Under the pieces are notes generated by a model. The model was not told the origin of the DNA and did no database searches. It was given only the letters and a program-made list of their open reading frames with translations. A stretch of 7,333 nucleotides of DNA from Rickettsiales bacterium (GTDB taxonomy: Bacteria; Pseudomonadota; Alphaproteobacteria; Rickettsiales; UBA1997): contig JAITAR010000011.1 in the NCBI GenBank assembly GCA_031284025.1, positions 1 through 7,333 of the forward strand, written 5' to 3'. The position numbers and the translations under genes were made by a program. This document shows, one piece after another, positions 1 through 5,910 of this stretch. Numbering within the stretch: position 1 is the stretch's first letter; each line of letters opens with the position of its first letter.

Positions 1-1772
1 CCAGCATTCAGAGTTATGCTATTTGCTTTGATTTTAGCACCTCCTCCAGAAAGTATTTCAAATCTAATGATACCAGAATTTTCAAAAGTAGTCAGGTTGA
101 GTCCTCTGGATTCTCCTGCCAATTTCAAATTTCCTCCGTTGACAACTTTGACATTTTCCAGGGAACCACCTTTCTCTATATTAAGCCAACCTTCACCTTT
201 GTATATGGTTATGATGTTGGTGTCTTTAGTTTTATCGCCAGTGAAAACATCGTAGACATCAACATTGCCTTTCTCCACAGTAAATTTAAACTGAGAGTAC
301 TTTTCCATATAGACAGCATTACTTCCGTTTCTATCGGCTCCTGATTTGTTTCCTCTGAATTCCGTTGGCACCAGCGGATTTTTCTGTATTAGAGTAATGG
401 TGGCTAGTCTATCACTATTCTCGCCATTCATATATATGGCTCCACTTTCTCCGTCTTCTGTAACGTTACCAATAAGACAAAGGCCATCGTTGAATATCAT
501 AGATGTGTTGTAATAACTAAAAATAGCGCCACCATGTTTTGCACTGCTATTTTTTTCGAAAATTACTAATCTTTCAAATGTTAGCGTTGAATTGATGGCA
601 TAGATGGTTCCGCCATTTTCTATCTCTCCAGCAGTAACCCTGTTTCCTTCGAAAATGACTTTTTCCTCAAAGATTAGGACATTTTTAATGTTATCACTTC
701 CCGTAGAACTTATGGCCCCACCGTTTTTCTTACTTTCATTAGCAAAAAATGTCACTGCCTTTTCAAATTTTAAACTAGAGTTCTTGTCATTAATTCCTTT
801 TGAATCCAATAGAATGGCTCCACCTTTGAACTTACTGCCATTCTCTCTAAAGACAGCTTCATCTTTGAAAATTGCATCCGAATATAGAGCAAGAATAGCT
901 CCACCACCACTAGAGTTCTCTCTGTTAGCTTGGTTTCTTTCAAAGATAGCTACTTTTTCGAAGGTTATAGTATTTCTATTGTAGGCATCTCCCTGAGAAA
1001 ATATGGCTCCACCACTTTTACTTTTATTATTGAAAAATGTCGCTGCCTTTTCAAATTTTAAATCACGGTCCACTTCGTTTCCTTTTTCCGAATATAGTAC
1101 GATGGCTCCGCCAAATTCTGGGGATTTATTATTTTCAAACTTTGTCTCTTCTCTGAAAATTAGATTTGAATAATCGACTTCAACGGCCCCACCTGAATTT
1201 TCAATGCTTTCATTGGCGTAGAAGATAGTTTTCCCCTCGAAAATCAAATCATTATCTTCATTACTATCTTTATCTCCCGAATAGAAGACGGCTCCTCCGC
1301 ATAATTTTGCTCTGTTGCCGCTAAAGGCGGTATTTTCCAAAATAACGTCTGTTTTCCCCTTGATATAGATAGCTCCACCACTCTTTTCGTTGTCAGATGC
1401 AGTATTGCTATAGCCCTTGTCGAAATGCAGATTTTTCAGTCGAATATTTTGCAAATCTTTTCCGAAGACAAAAAATCTGTTCTCATTATTTCCATCTAAT
1501 CTGACTCTGTTCTCTTTCGTCACCCCAGATATGCTTAGGTTACCACGATAGACCTTTATTGCGGCGGTGAAGTTCATGTCCTGCTGTATATCTACCATTA
1601 ATCCTTTAGTATCATGCTTGATGGCTCCTGATAGTCTATCAAAATCATTTGCTCCAATAATAACATTACTAGCTTCTCCCTCGCTAAACATGGTCAACAG
1701 CAACACAAGACCGCAGCATAGAGCAAAATTCGCCCGTATTCCACTGATCTTTTCTCTTTCTGAAATTTTCAT
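1..1772 (-). CDS. Pmp-like surface protein with GGA[I/V]/FxxN repeats (5' part, runs off the left edge)
   Basis: The frame is open from an ATG at 1772 to the window edge, giving 590 codons with no stop, so the C-terminus is not visible. Residues 1-34 form a signal peptide: a basic start (MKISEREK), a hydrophobic core (ALCCGLVLLLTMF) and a likely cleavage site after GEA. From about residue 130 the protein is built of units spaced 27-36 residues apart. GGA[I/V] occurs near residues 132, 159, 194, 221, 254, 290, 317, 351 and 414, with variants GGTI (387) and SGAI (444). FxxN boxes lie between them (FSGN, FYAN, FENN, FERN, FREN, FEGN, FEKN, FRGN). These two motifs define chlamydial polymorphic membrane proteins, which are autotransporters with a beta-helix passenger used in adhesion. 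After about residue 480 the repeats give way to a different beta-rich region, perhaps like the Pmp middle domain. The beta-barrel would lie outside the window and is unproven. AAAGG sits 6 nt upstream of the ATG and supports the start. Confidence 0.85.
   Translation of the reverse strand, partial: MKISEREKISGIRANFALCCGLVLLLTMFSEGEASNVIIGANDFDRLSGAIKHDTKGLMVDIQQDMNFTAAIKVYRGNLSISGVTKENRVRLDGNNENRFFVFGKDLQNIRLKNLHFDKGYSNTASDNEKSGGAIYIKGKTDVILENTAFSGNRAKLCGGAVFYSGDKDSNEDNDLIFEGKTIFYANESIENSGGAVEVDYSNLIFREETKFENNKSPEFGGAIVLYSEKGNEVDRDLKFEKAATFFNNKSKSGGAIFSQGDAYNRNTITFEKVAIFERNQANRENSSGGGAILALYSDAIFKDEAVFRENGSKFKGGAILLDSKGINDKNSSLKFEKAVTFFANESKKNGGAISSTGSDNIKNVLIFEEKVIFEGNRVTAGEIENGGTIYAINSTLTFERLVIFEKNSSAKHGGAIFSYYNTSMIFNDGLCLIGNVTEDGESGAIYMNGENSDRLATITLIQKNPLVPTEFRGNKSGADRNGSNAVYMEKYSQFKFTVEKGNVDVYDVFTGDKTKDTNIITIYKGEGWLNIEKGGSLENVKVVNGGNLKLAGESRGLNLTTFENSGIIRFEILSGGGAKIKANSITLNA
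745..774 (-). repeat. 30-bp near-identical intragenic repeat, copy A
   Basis: This stretch matches 1033-1062 at 29 of 30 positions, 288 bp away in the same frame of the Pmp-like gene. Both copies encode the LKFEKA[V/A]TF segment that precedes an FxxN box. Such high DNA identity inside otherwise divergent protein repeats suggests recent duplication or gene conversion within the gene. Confidence 0.8.
1033..1062 (-). repeat. 30-bp near-identical intragenic repeat, copy B
   Basis: Partner of the copy at 745-774, with a single mismatch (a/g at 1042 against 754). It encodes LKFEKAATF in the Pmp-like protein, leading into the FFNN box. Confidence 0.8.
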
Positions 1773-1778
1773 AGGATA

Positions 1779-1782
1779 CCTT
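1779..1782 (-). promoter_or_regulatory. Ribosome binding site of the Pmp-like gene
   Basis: On the minus strand the sequence reads AAAGG, then TATCCT, then ATG. This is a Shine-Dalgarno core at normal distance, and it fixes the start at 1772, directly ahead of a signal peptide. Confidence 0.6.
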
Positions 1783-1875
1783 TAAAGATTAAAAAAATTG
1801 CGATCGAAAGACTAATATCTCCTTTACTAATTGTAAATGGGCATTTGGAAAAATGTTCAGAAGCTGTGTGAATCC

Positions 1876-1881
1876 ATTATA
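1876..1881 (-). promoter_or_regulatory. Candidate -10 box for the Pmp-like gene
   Basis: The minus strand carries an exact TATAAT box 94 nt upstream of the ATG at 1772. No convincing -35 hexamer sits 16-18 nt further up (CTGGTG or CCTGGT are there), so any promoter here may need an activator. The hairpin at 1882-1898 fills exactly what would be the spacer. The box also follows mnmA by only 26 nt, so read-through from rpmB-mnmA is an alternative source of transcription. Confidence 0.35.
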
Positions 1882-1898
1882 GGTTGGTAATTCCAACC
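1882..1898 (-). repeat. 6-bp perfect inverted repeat just after mnmA
   Basis: The arms GGTTGG and CCAACC are separated by 5 nt, beginning 9 nt beyond the mnmA stop. The position suits a terminator, but no run of T follows on the minus strand (TATAATGG comes next). A weak terminator or an operator within the downstream promoter spacer are both possible. Confidence 0.4.
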
Positions 1899-1907
1899 AC
1901 CAGGACT

Positions 1908-2939
1908 CTACACTATCCACCCGCTGCACATAACTCTGTCTCCGTCATAGAGGCAGCAGAGTTGCCCTCTAGTTATCGCTCTCGTTGGTTGTGTTAATTT
2001 TATGGTAGCTTTATCGTCTTCCCTGTCAAATTTTATCATTCCTCTCTGCTCTCTATGAGAAGATCTGAGTTTCACACCGTATTCTCTATCTTCGTCGCTG
2101 GTAGAAGATAGATAATTTATGTTGACGATGCTGACCTCACTGCTGTACAGATCACTGTCATCCCCCACGTACACGGTATTCGTAGAGGCATCTATGCCGG
2201 TAACAAATATCGGTGTTCTATAGGAAATGCCCAAACCTCTCCTTTGCCCAATAGTGTACCTGAAAGTTCCTTCGTGTTCCCCGAGGACTTCACCATTTAC
2301 GTGTCTGATTACGCCATGTTTTTGTTCACCGTCAATTTTTTTTGCCAGAAAATCCTTGTAATCATTAGTTTCAATGAAGCATATGTCCTGACTCTCCTGC
2401 TTATCGGCTACATGCAAACCTATTTTTTTTGCATATCGCCTAACTTCGCTTTTTTCTGTGGAATTAAGAGGAAATTTAATATACTTCAGGAAATCATAGT
2501 CAATGGTAGAGAGGAAATAGGACTGATCCTTACTGGAATCCTTAGCTTTTCTTAACTCATAGATTCCGTTATTCTCAGTGACACTGGCATAGTGTCCGGT
2601 GGCTATATAGTCAGCGGCGATTTTTTGTCGTAACTCAATTAATTCCTTGAATTTTATATATCTATTACACATGCCGCAGGGATTCGGTGTCTCGCCAGAG
2701 GCATAGGAATTTACGAAATACTTCACAACTTTTTCTCTAAAATTCTCAGAGACGTCGAGAACTATATGTTCTATGGCTAGAGTGTCCGCCACTTTCTTTG
2801 CGTCGTCTATGGCTAGCTGGTCACATTTTCTCCCCATCTTCAGAGTAACTCCCACCGGATCATGGCCAATTTCCTGTAGCTTGGCTGCCGTAACGGAGCT
2901 ATCCACCCCTCCCGACATAGCCACCAAAATCCTACTCAC
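1908..2939 (-). CDS. mnmA: tRNA-specific 2-thiouridylase MnmA
   Basis: MnmA uses ATP and persulfide sulfur to thiolate uridine 34 of the tRNAs for Lys, Glu and Gln in the cytoplasm, as part of the mnm5s2U pathway. The 343-residue protein has the N-terminal PP-loop SGGVDSS (residues 9-15), TPNPCGMCNRYIKF (84-97) with C91 at the position of the E. coli catalytic Cys102, TGHYA (114-118), DQSYFL (138-143), and ESQDICFI (182-189) with C187 matching Cys199. GQRRGLGI (231-238) leads into the C-terminal beta domains. The length is slightly below the usual 360 or so, and no domain is missing. The start codon is GTG, placed so that SGGVDSS follows at the normal distance, with AAGGGA about a dozen bases upstream. 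The gene overlaps the end of rpmB by 8 nt, indicating co-transcription and probably translational coupling. Confidence 0.97.
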   Translation of the reverse strand: MSRILVAMSGGVDSSVTAAKLQEIGHDPVGVTLKMGRKCDQLAIDDAKKVADTLAIEHIVLDVSENFREKVVKYFVNSYASGETPNPCGMCNRYIKFKELIELRQKIAADYIATGHYASVTENNGIYELRKAKDSSKDQSYFLSTIDYDFLKYIKFPLNSTEKSEVRRYAKKIGLHVADKQESQDICFIETNDYKDFLAKKIDGEQKHGVIRHVNGEVLGEHEGTFRYTIGQRRGLGISYRTPIFVTGIDASTNTVYVGDDSDLYSSEVSIVNINYLSSTSDEDREYGVKLRSSHREQRGMIKFDREDDKATIKLTQPTRAITRGQLCCLYDGDRVMCSGWIV

Positions 2940-3276
2940 TTTTTTTCGGCGTCCCTTTAGTTTTTTTCAGGGAAATTTTCTCCAGCTCACCACTTTTAGT
3001 AAGTTTCTTTATGACCTTTTTTCTTATTTTTTTTCCCAGTGGGCTAAGTCCACTGTAGCCAAAGTTAACCAAAAACGAATCCAGAGAACCATACTTACTT
3101 ACACTTCTGAGTGTTCTCGCCGCCAGTCTAAAATTTATCTTCACTCCAAGTGCATCACTCATCAGAGAAACGTGCTGCAAATTTGGTAAAAATTTTCTGC
3201 TAGTTTTTATTTCCGAATGTGATACTTTGTGGCCAAATAAAACACTAACTTTAGCTAAATCACAACTTCTAGACAT
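2932..3276 (-). CDS. rpmB: 50S ribosomal protein bL28
   Basis: bL28 is a component of the large ribosomal subunit. The 114-residue protein starts MSRSCDLAK, the usual bL28 opening (MSRxC), and has KTSRKFLPNL at 24-33 followed by the alphaproteobacterial stretch VSLMSDALG and LRSVSKYGSLDSFL. It is longer than the E. coli protein (78 residues) and somewhat longer than most alphaproteobacterial forms (roughly 97-101 from memory), because of a Lys-rich tail ending GTPKKSE. The frame remains open for 43 codons upstream to a TTG, but that extension has no bL28 character. The ATG at 3276 has GGAG at 3288-3291, 11 nt upstream, and matches the family start. The 3' end overlaps the GTG of mnmA. The gene is likely transcribed from the promoter at 3420-3448. 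Confidence 0.93.
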   Translation of the reverse strand: MSRSCDLAKVSVLFGHKVSHSEIKTSRKFLPNLQHVSLMSDALGVKINFRLAARTLRSVSKYGSLDSFLVNFGYSGLSPLGKKIRKKVIKKLTKSGELEKISLKKTKGTPKKSE

Positions 3277-3419
3277 AGTAAACTCAACTCCATTAAACCT
3301 CTCACCGTTTTCCCAGAAAAGTAGACGGTTCAAAGAAACTCTATAGTAGATTTGAAAGAGAGTATAATGCTCTTTGTTATAGTCAACGAGAAATTCTCTA
3401 GACAAGTTTGCCCACTATA

Positions 3420-3448
3420 CATATATTTTCTCGTCATCTAGATGACAA
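3420..3448 (-). promoter_or_regulatory. Candidate sigma-70-type promoter for rpmB-mnmA
   Basis: The minus strand has TTGTCA (3443-3448), a 17-nt spacer and TATATG (3420-3425). These match the consensus hexamers at 5 and 4 of 6 positions, and the box lies about 145 nt upstream of the rpmB ATG. An alternative lies closer: TTGACT (3381-3386) and TATACT (3361-3366), with a short 14-nt spacer. Neither is proven. Confidence 0.4.
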
Positions 3449-3449
3449 G
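3430..3449. repeat. Inverted repeat with perfect 14-bp palindrome GTCATCTAGATGAC
   Basis: The perfect core is at 3433-3446. Allowing one G-T wobble, the arms extend to CTTGTCAT and ATGACGAG around CTAG. It lies between the stop of the peptidase-like gene and rpmB, overlapping the -35 and spacer of the candidate rpmB promoter. No T-run follows, so a repressor site is at least as likely as a terminator. Confidence 0.5.
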
Positions 3450-3482
3450 TGAAATAATTGTTTCCATCAATAATAACTTTGG

Positions 3483-5798
3483 CTATGGGAAACTAGTTTT
3501 TTTTCCATTTTCTTTTGCCTCCACTCTTTTCTTTTGAAGTGTTTTTCCCCATTTTCCTTGTCCCATCGATTTCGTCGATTTCAGCTCCTGTGATTGCTTT
3601 TCAGGTGTTGATTGTTGTAGTCTATTCTGCACTACATCGAATAGGCCGCCGCTGGCAACTGTATTTATGGCATACAGCCCATTAGCCAACCCCTTTGGAT
3701 CTGCTACACGCTCATTGTCGTCATTACTTCTAATTTTATCAGCATTGATTATTTCAACATCATTGCCAAGATGATCCCTAACAAAACTTTGAAATTCATC
3801 GCCAACTTCTTTGCCGGTGGGATCACTGTACAGTACCTCAACTTTTTCGGTCTTTTCATTGTAGAAAAACCTACCAGAAACATATTGTGTTTCATCTTGG
3901 CTTTCACCGTTGTTCACAGCAAGTATAAAACTATAGTCTTTTTGGCCGCTAAGTACATTAGAAAAAAGATCTTCATCTATACCATTTTCTCTATTTGTTT
4001 TGTCGAAAATGCCAAAATTATCAGCCGATAGATTAAGTTTAGAACTCTTCTGTACAACCATAGCTAACTCATCGCTATTCATATAATTTTTGCAGAATAG
4101 ATTTTCTACATCACTGACTTCGCTGAGTTTAAATTCATTCTCTGCATCAATAAGTCTCAACATATATTCATCTTCTTCTTTAGTTCTTGCCGTTTTATTG
4201 ATTAAATAATTTGTAAGCTGACTGCGGTATTCTTCTAGAAGATCGTTAATCTCTTTACTTTCACTTTTTTTAGGTGCATCTGCAATTTCATTTGAATTCT
4301 CCACCGTTGCCTGTAATTCATCTTCTCCCATATCTTCTCCCATATCTTCTTCTATATCTTCTTCTATCTCTTCTTCTATCTCTTCTTCTTCTATCTCTTC
4401 TTCTATCTCTTCTTCTTCTATCTCTTCTTCTTCTATCTCTTCTTCTTCTATCTCTTCTTCTTCTATCTCTTCTTCTTCTATATCTTCTTCTTCTATCTCT
4501 ATATCTTCTACCTCTTCTTTTTCTATCTCTTCTTCTTCTATATCTTCTTTTTCTATCTCTATATCTTCTACCTCTTCTTTTTCTACCTCTTCTTTTTCTA
4601 CCTCTTCTTTTTCTACCTCTTCTTTTTCATATTCTTCTTCTCCATCTAATTCTGATCCTTTTGAAGATAATTCATCCAATAAATCTGGATTTTCCTGTAA
4701 TATTTTTTTTTCCAAAGTTAAATCATCTAAATCTTCTATTAATTCATCCATTGATTCCCATAGCTCATCATCGGTATGTTTTTTCTTGCTACTGTGTTCT
4801 TTTTCAGCGACATATTCTCCAGCTGTTCTCATAGTGCAGTTTATATCGGTATATTTTTGCTTTCCGTCGGATTTTGCTTTCAGATTAAAATTATTTTTTT
4901 TCGACATTCCATCAAGTGAAACATCTTGCAGTCTTTCTTGTAATTCATCGAATATACCACCGGGAGCAATCGTATTCAAAGCATACAGTCCGCAGGTAAG
5001 TGTGCCACCCGGTTGCCTTGCCACTTCTTTATCCCCTATTTTAACTTCCCCTACGTCAATTATTTCTACATCGTTTATTTCTTTATCGTTGCCGTTTTTT
5101 TTCCCAATGATTGGTTTTACAATAAATTCCATAATAAATTTCTTAAAATCAGGGCTAATTCCTCCCTTAAGAGAATCATTGTGAAGTACTTTTATTTTGC
5201 CATCTGCTTCTTTATAGATTCTAGCAGAAACATAGTGCGTTCCACCGATTCCATTTTCGTCTGTTCCTATGGCGTAGACAAAATTTAAAACTTCTCCATC
5301 TTCTATTTTTGTGGTATACTCACTAGTGGCTCCTTCATTGAGTCCTCTATTTGCGTCACTGTAATCACTTTTACTAAAAACAAAAAAATTATCCAGAAAT
5401 TGCATTTTGAGCTCAGACATTCTCTCTGCAATTATGCCTAACTGATCGCTCTCAATAAATTCGCTGCAGAGTAGTTTTTGTTTTTCTTCGAAGGATAAAT
5501 TTGATGATTTGTTTTCCGCTAAAGATTTTATAGATTCTAATTTTGCTATATCTTCGTTGACTTCATATAATTCTTCTTGTATTTTCCATGCCTCCACAGC
5601 ATTTTCATTTTTTATTTTGTTCAATCTTAATTCATCGCTAGCTTTTTTAAAAAGCAAACCTTCCAAACGGGTTCTATAAAATACATCTAGAAGAATATTA
5701 ATTCTTTCCTCGTCATCTTTTTCTGCGAATCCAAAATGTTCGTATTGCGGCTCGAAGGGATTTACAGTATTAACATAGTCAATCATAATTTTAGTCAT
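3483..5798 (-). CDS. Candidate effector with duplicated CE-clan-like cysteine peptidase modules and Glu-rich repeat linker
   Basis: I do not recognise a named family. Numbering starts at the ATG at 5798 (771 residues). Residues 35-110 are helical and charged, probably coiled coil. Module 1 (about 109-291) has THYVSARI with H188, VLHNDSL with D208, RQPGGTL with Q262 and TCGLYAL with C269. This H/D/Q/C-G order is that of CE-clan proteases (Ulp1/SUMO proteases, bacterial deubiquitinases, YopJ-type acetyltransferases). Residues about 390-493 form an acidic repeat linker. Module 2 (about 567-728) repeats the whole module, including its helical lead-in, but His, Gln and Cys are replaced by Q638, D700 and N706. 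The last 35 residues are strongly basic. There is no signal peptide or membrane segment, so export would need a type IV or similar system (inference). Start: a TTG at 5837 lies between the promoter hexamers and cannot be used; ATGs at 5798 and 5786 are both possible, neither with a clear Shine-Dalgarno. Peptidase-fold call about 70% sure; substrate unknown. Confidence 0.8.
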   Translation of the reverse strand: MTKIMIDYVNTVNPFEPQYEHFGFAEKDDEERINILLDVFYRTRLEGLLFKKASDELRLNKIKNENAVEAWKIQEELYEVNEDIAKLESIKSLAENKSSNLSFEEKQKLLCSEFIESDQLGIIAERMSELKMQFLDNFFVFSKSDYSDANRGLNEGATSEYTTKIEDGEVLNFVYAIGTDENGIGGTHYVSARIYKEADGKIKVLHNDSLKGGISPDFKKFIMEFIVKPIIGKKNGNDKEINDVEIIDVGEVKIGDKEVARQPGGTLTCGLYALNTIAPGGIFDELQERLQDVSLDGMSKKNNFNLKAKSDGKQKYTDINCTMRTAGEYVAEKEHSSKKKHTDDELWESMDELIEDLDDLTLEKKILQENPDLLDELSSKGSELDGEEEYEKEEVEKEEVEKEEVEKEEVEDIEIEKEDIEEEEIEKEEVEDIEIEEEDIEEEEIEEEEIEEEEIEEEEIEEEEIEEEIEEEEIEEEIEEDIEEDMGEDMGEDELQATVENSNEIADAPKKSESKEINDLLEEYRSQLTNYLINKTARTKEEDEYMLRLIDAENEFKLSEVSDVENLFCKNYMNSDELAMVVQKSSKLNLSADNFGIFDKTNRENGIDEDLFSNVLSGQKDYSFILAVNNGESQDETQYVSGRFFYNEKTEKVEVLYSDPTGKEVGDEFQSFVRDHLGNDVEIINADKIRSNDDNERVADPKGLANGLYAINTVASGGLFDVVQNRLQQSTPEKQSQELKSTKSMGQGKWGKTLQKKRVEAKENGKKTSFP
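3615..4100 (-). other. Module 2 of the effector: degenerate, probably inactive peptidase copy
   Basis: Residues 567-728 (from ATG 5798) align with module 1: LFCKNYMNSDELAMVV with LLCSEFIESDQLGIIA, QYVSGRF with HYVSARI, VLYSDPTG with VLHNDSLK, and NGLYAINTVASGGLFD with CGLYALNTIAPGGIFD. Asn706 (codon at 3681-3683) stands where module 1 has its Cys, and Gln638 (3885-3887) where it has His. Only the Asp (D659) survives. Confidence 0.75.
4320..4625 (-). repeat. In-frame Glu-rich tandem repeat array (12/15-bp units)
   Basis: The array encodes four KEEVE units, two 20-residue units (EVEDIEIE[K/E]EDIEEEEIE[K/E]E), then a series of IEEEE/IEEE units ending in IEED and MGED pairs. Every unit is a multiple of 3 bp, so copy-number change would alter linker length without shifting the frame. 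It joins the two peptidase-like modules, and as protein would be a long acidic helix or a disordered spacer. Confidence 0.9.
4455..4574 (-). repeat. Tandem 60-bp repeat within the acidic linker, 58/60 identical
   Basis: Units 4455-4514 and 4515-4574 are adjacent and differ at two positions (c/t, giving Glu or Lys codons). The near identity shows a recent tandem duplication of a composite unit above the 12/15-bp level. Confidence 0.85.
4926..5474 (-). other. Module 1 of the effector: CE-clan-like peptidase with intact candidate catalytic residues
   Basis: Residues 109-291 (from ATG 5798). The codon for the candidate nucleophile C269 is at 4992-4994 and that for H188 at 5235-5237. Spacings are His to Asp 20 residues, Asp to Cys 61, and Gln to Cys 7, broadly like Ulp1-type enzymes. 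A hydrophobic strand precedes the His (LNFVYAI) and a strand ending in DSL carries the Asp, as in that fold. The usual Trp after the His is a Tyr here. Confidence 0.65.
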
Positions 5799-5815
5799 AA
5801 TTTGGTAAATATTGT

Positions 5816-5844
5816 TATATATTAGTATATATAGCAATTGTCAA
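5816..5844 (-). promoter_or_regulatory. Promoter of the peptidase-like effector gene
   Basis: The minus strand has a perfect TTGACA (5839-5844), a 17-nt spacer and TATATA (5816-5821); TATAAC two bases further on is an alternative -10. Transcription would begin near 5809, leaving a leader of about 11 nt to the ATG at 5798 or 23 nt to the ATG at 5786. This position excludes the TTG at 5837 as the start. Confidence 0.6.
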
Positions 5845-5888
5845 GCATTTTTATTATTTTGTTCTCTCTGCAGCAGATCCAATTTTTT

Positions 5889-5910
5889 CCGTGGTATGGG
5901 CCTACCAAGG
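5889..5910. repeat. Imperfect inverted repeat in the divergent intergenic region
   Basis: The arms CCGTGGTA and TACCAAGG surround TGGGCC, with one mismatch; the inner TGGTA/TACCA arms are perfect. It lies between the effector promoter and mltG, with no T-run after it on the plus strand. It could be an operator shared by the two divergent genes or a structured leader. No protein is implied. Confidence 0.4.

Noticed and set aside
16..1785. Short plus-strand frames (16-255, 604-984, 1567-1785)
   Set aside because: All lie opposite the continuous 590-codon minus-strand frame with signal peptide and GGA[I/V]/FxxN repeats; their Pro/Leu/Ser-rich composition is that of an antisense shadow.
1882..1898. 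Intrinsic terminator for rpmB-mnmA
   Set aside because: The stem is only 6 bp and is followed by TATAATGG rather than a T-run; listed as an inverted repeat instead.
2244..3189. Plus-strand frames at 2244-2555 and 2773-3189
   Set aside because: They are antisense to the clearly conserved mnmA and rpmB frames, without ribosome sites or recognisable motifs.
3277..3405. N-terminal extension of bL28 from a TTG at 3405
   Set aside because: The 43 extra residues have no resemblance to bL28, whose usual MSRxC start falls at the ATG at 3276 with GGAG upstream.
4320..4625. CRISPR array or other spaced repeat system
   Set aside because: Repeats are contiguous 12/15-bp units without unique spacers and sit inside an intact reading frame.
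4274..4834. Plus-strand open frame encoding a Leu/Ser-rich hydrophobic protein
   Set aside because: It is the exact antisense of the Glu-repeat linker; the leucines come from reading GAA/GAT-rich codons backwards. No ribosome site or membrane-protein logic supports it.
4786..5288. Plus-strand frames opposite module 1 (4786-5184, 5013-5288)
   Set aside because: Phe/Ser/Ile-rich antisense shadows of the effector gene; the opposite strand carries the peptidase motifs.
5799..5837. TTG start at 5837 for the effector gene
   Set aside because: It lies between the -35 and -10 hexamers of the gene's own promoter and so would not be transcribed.
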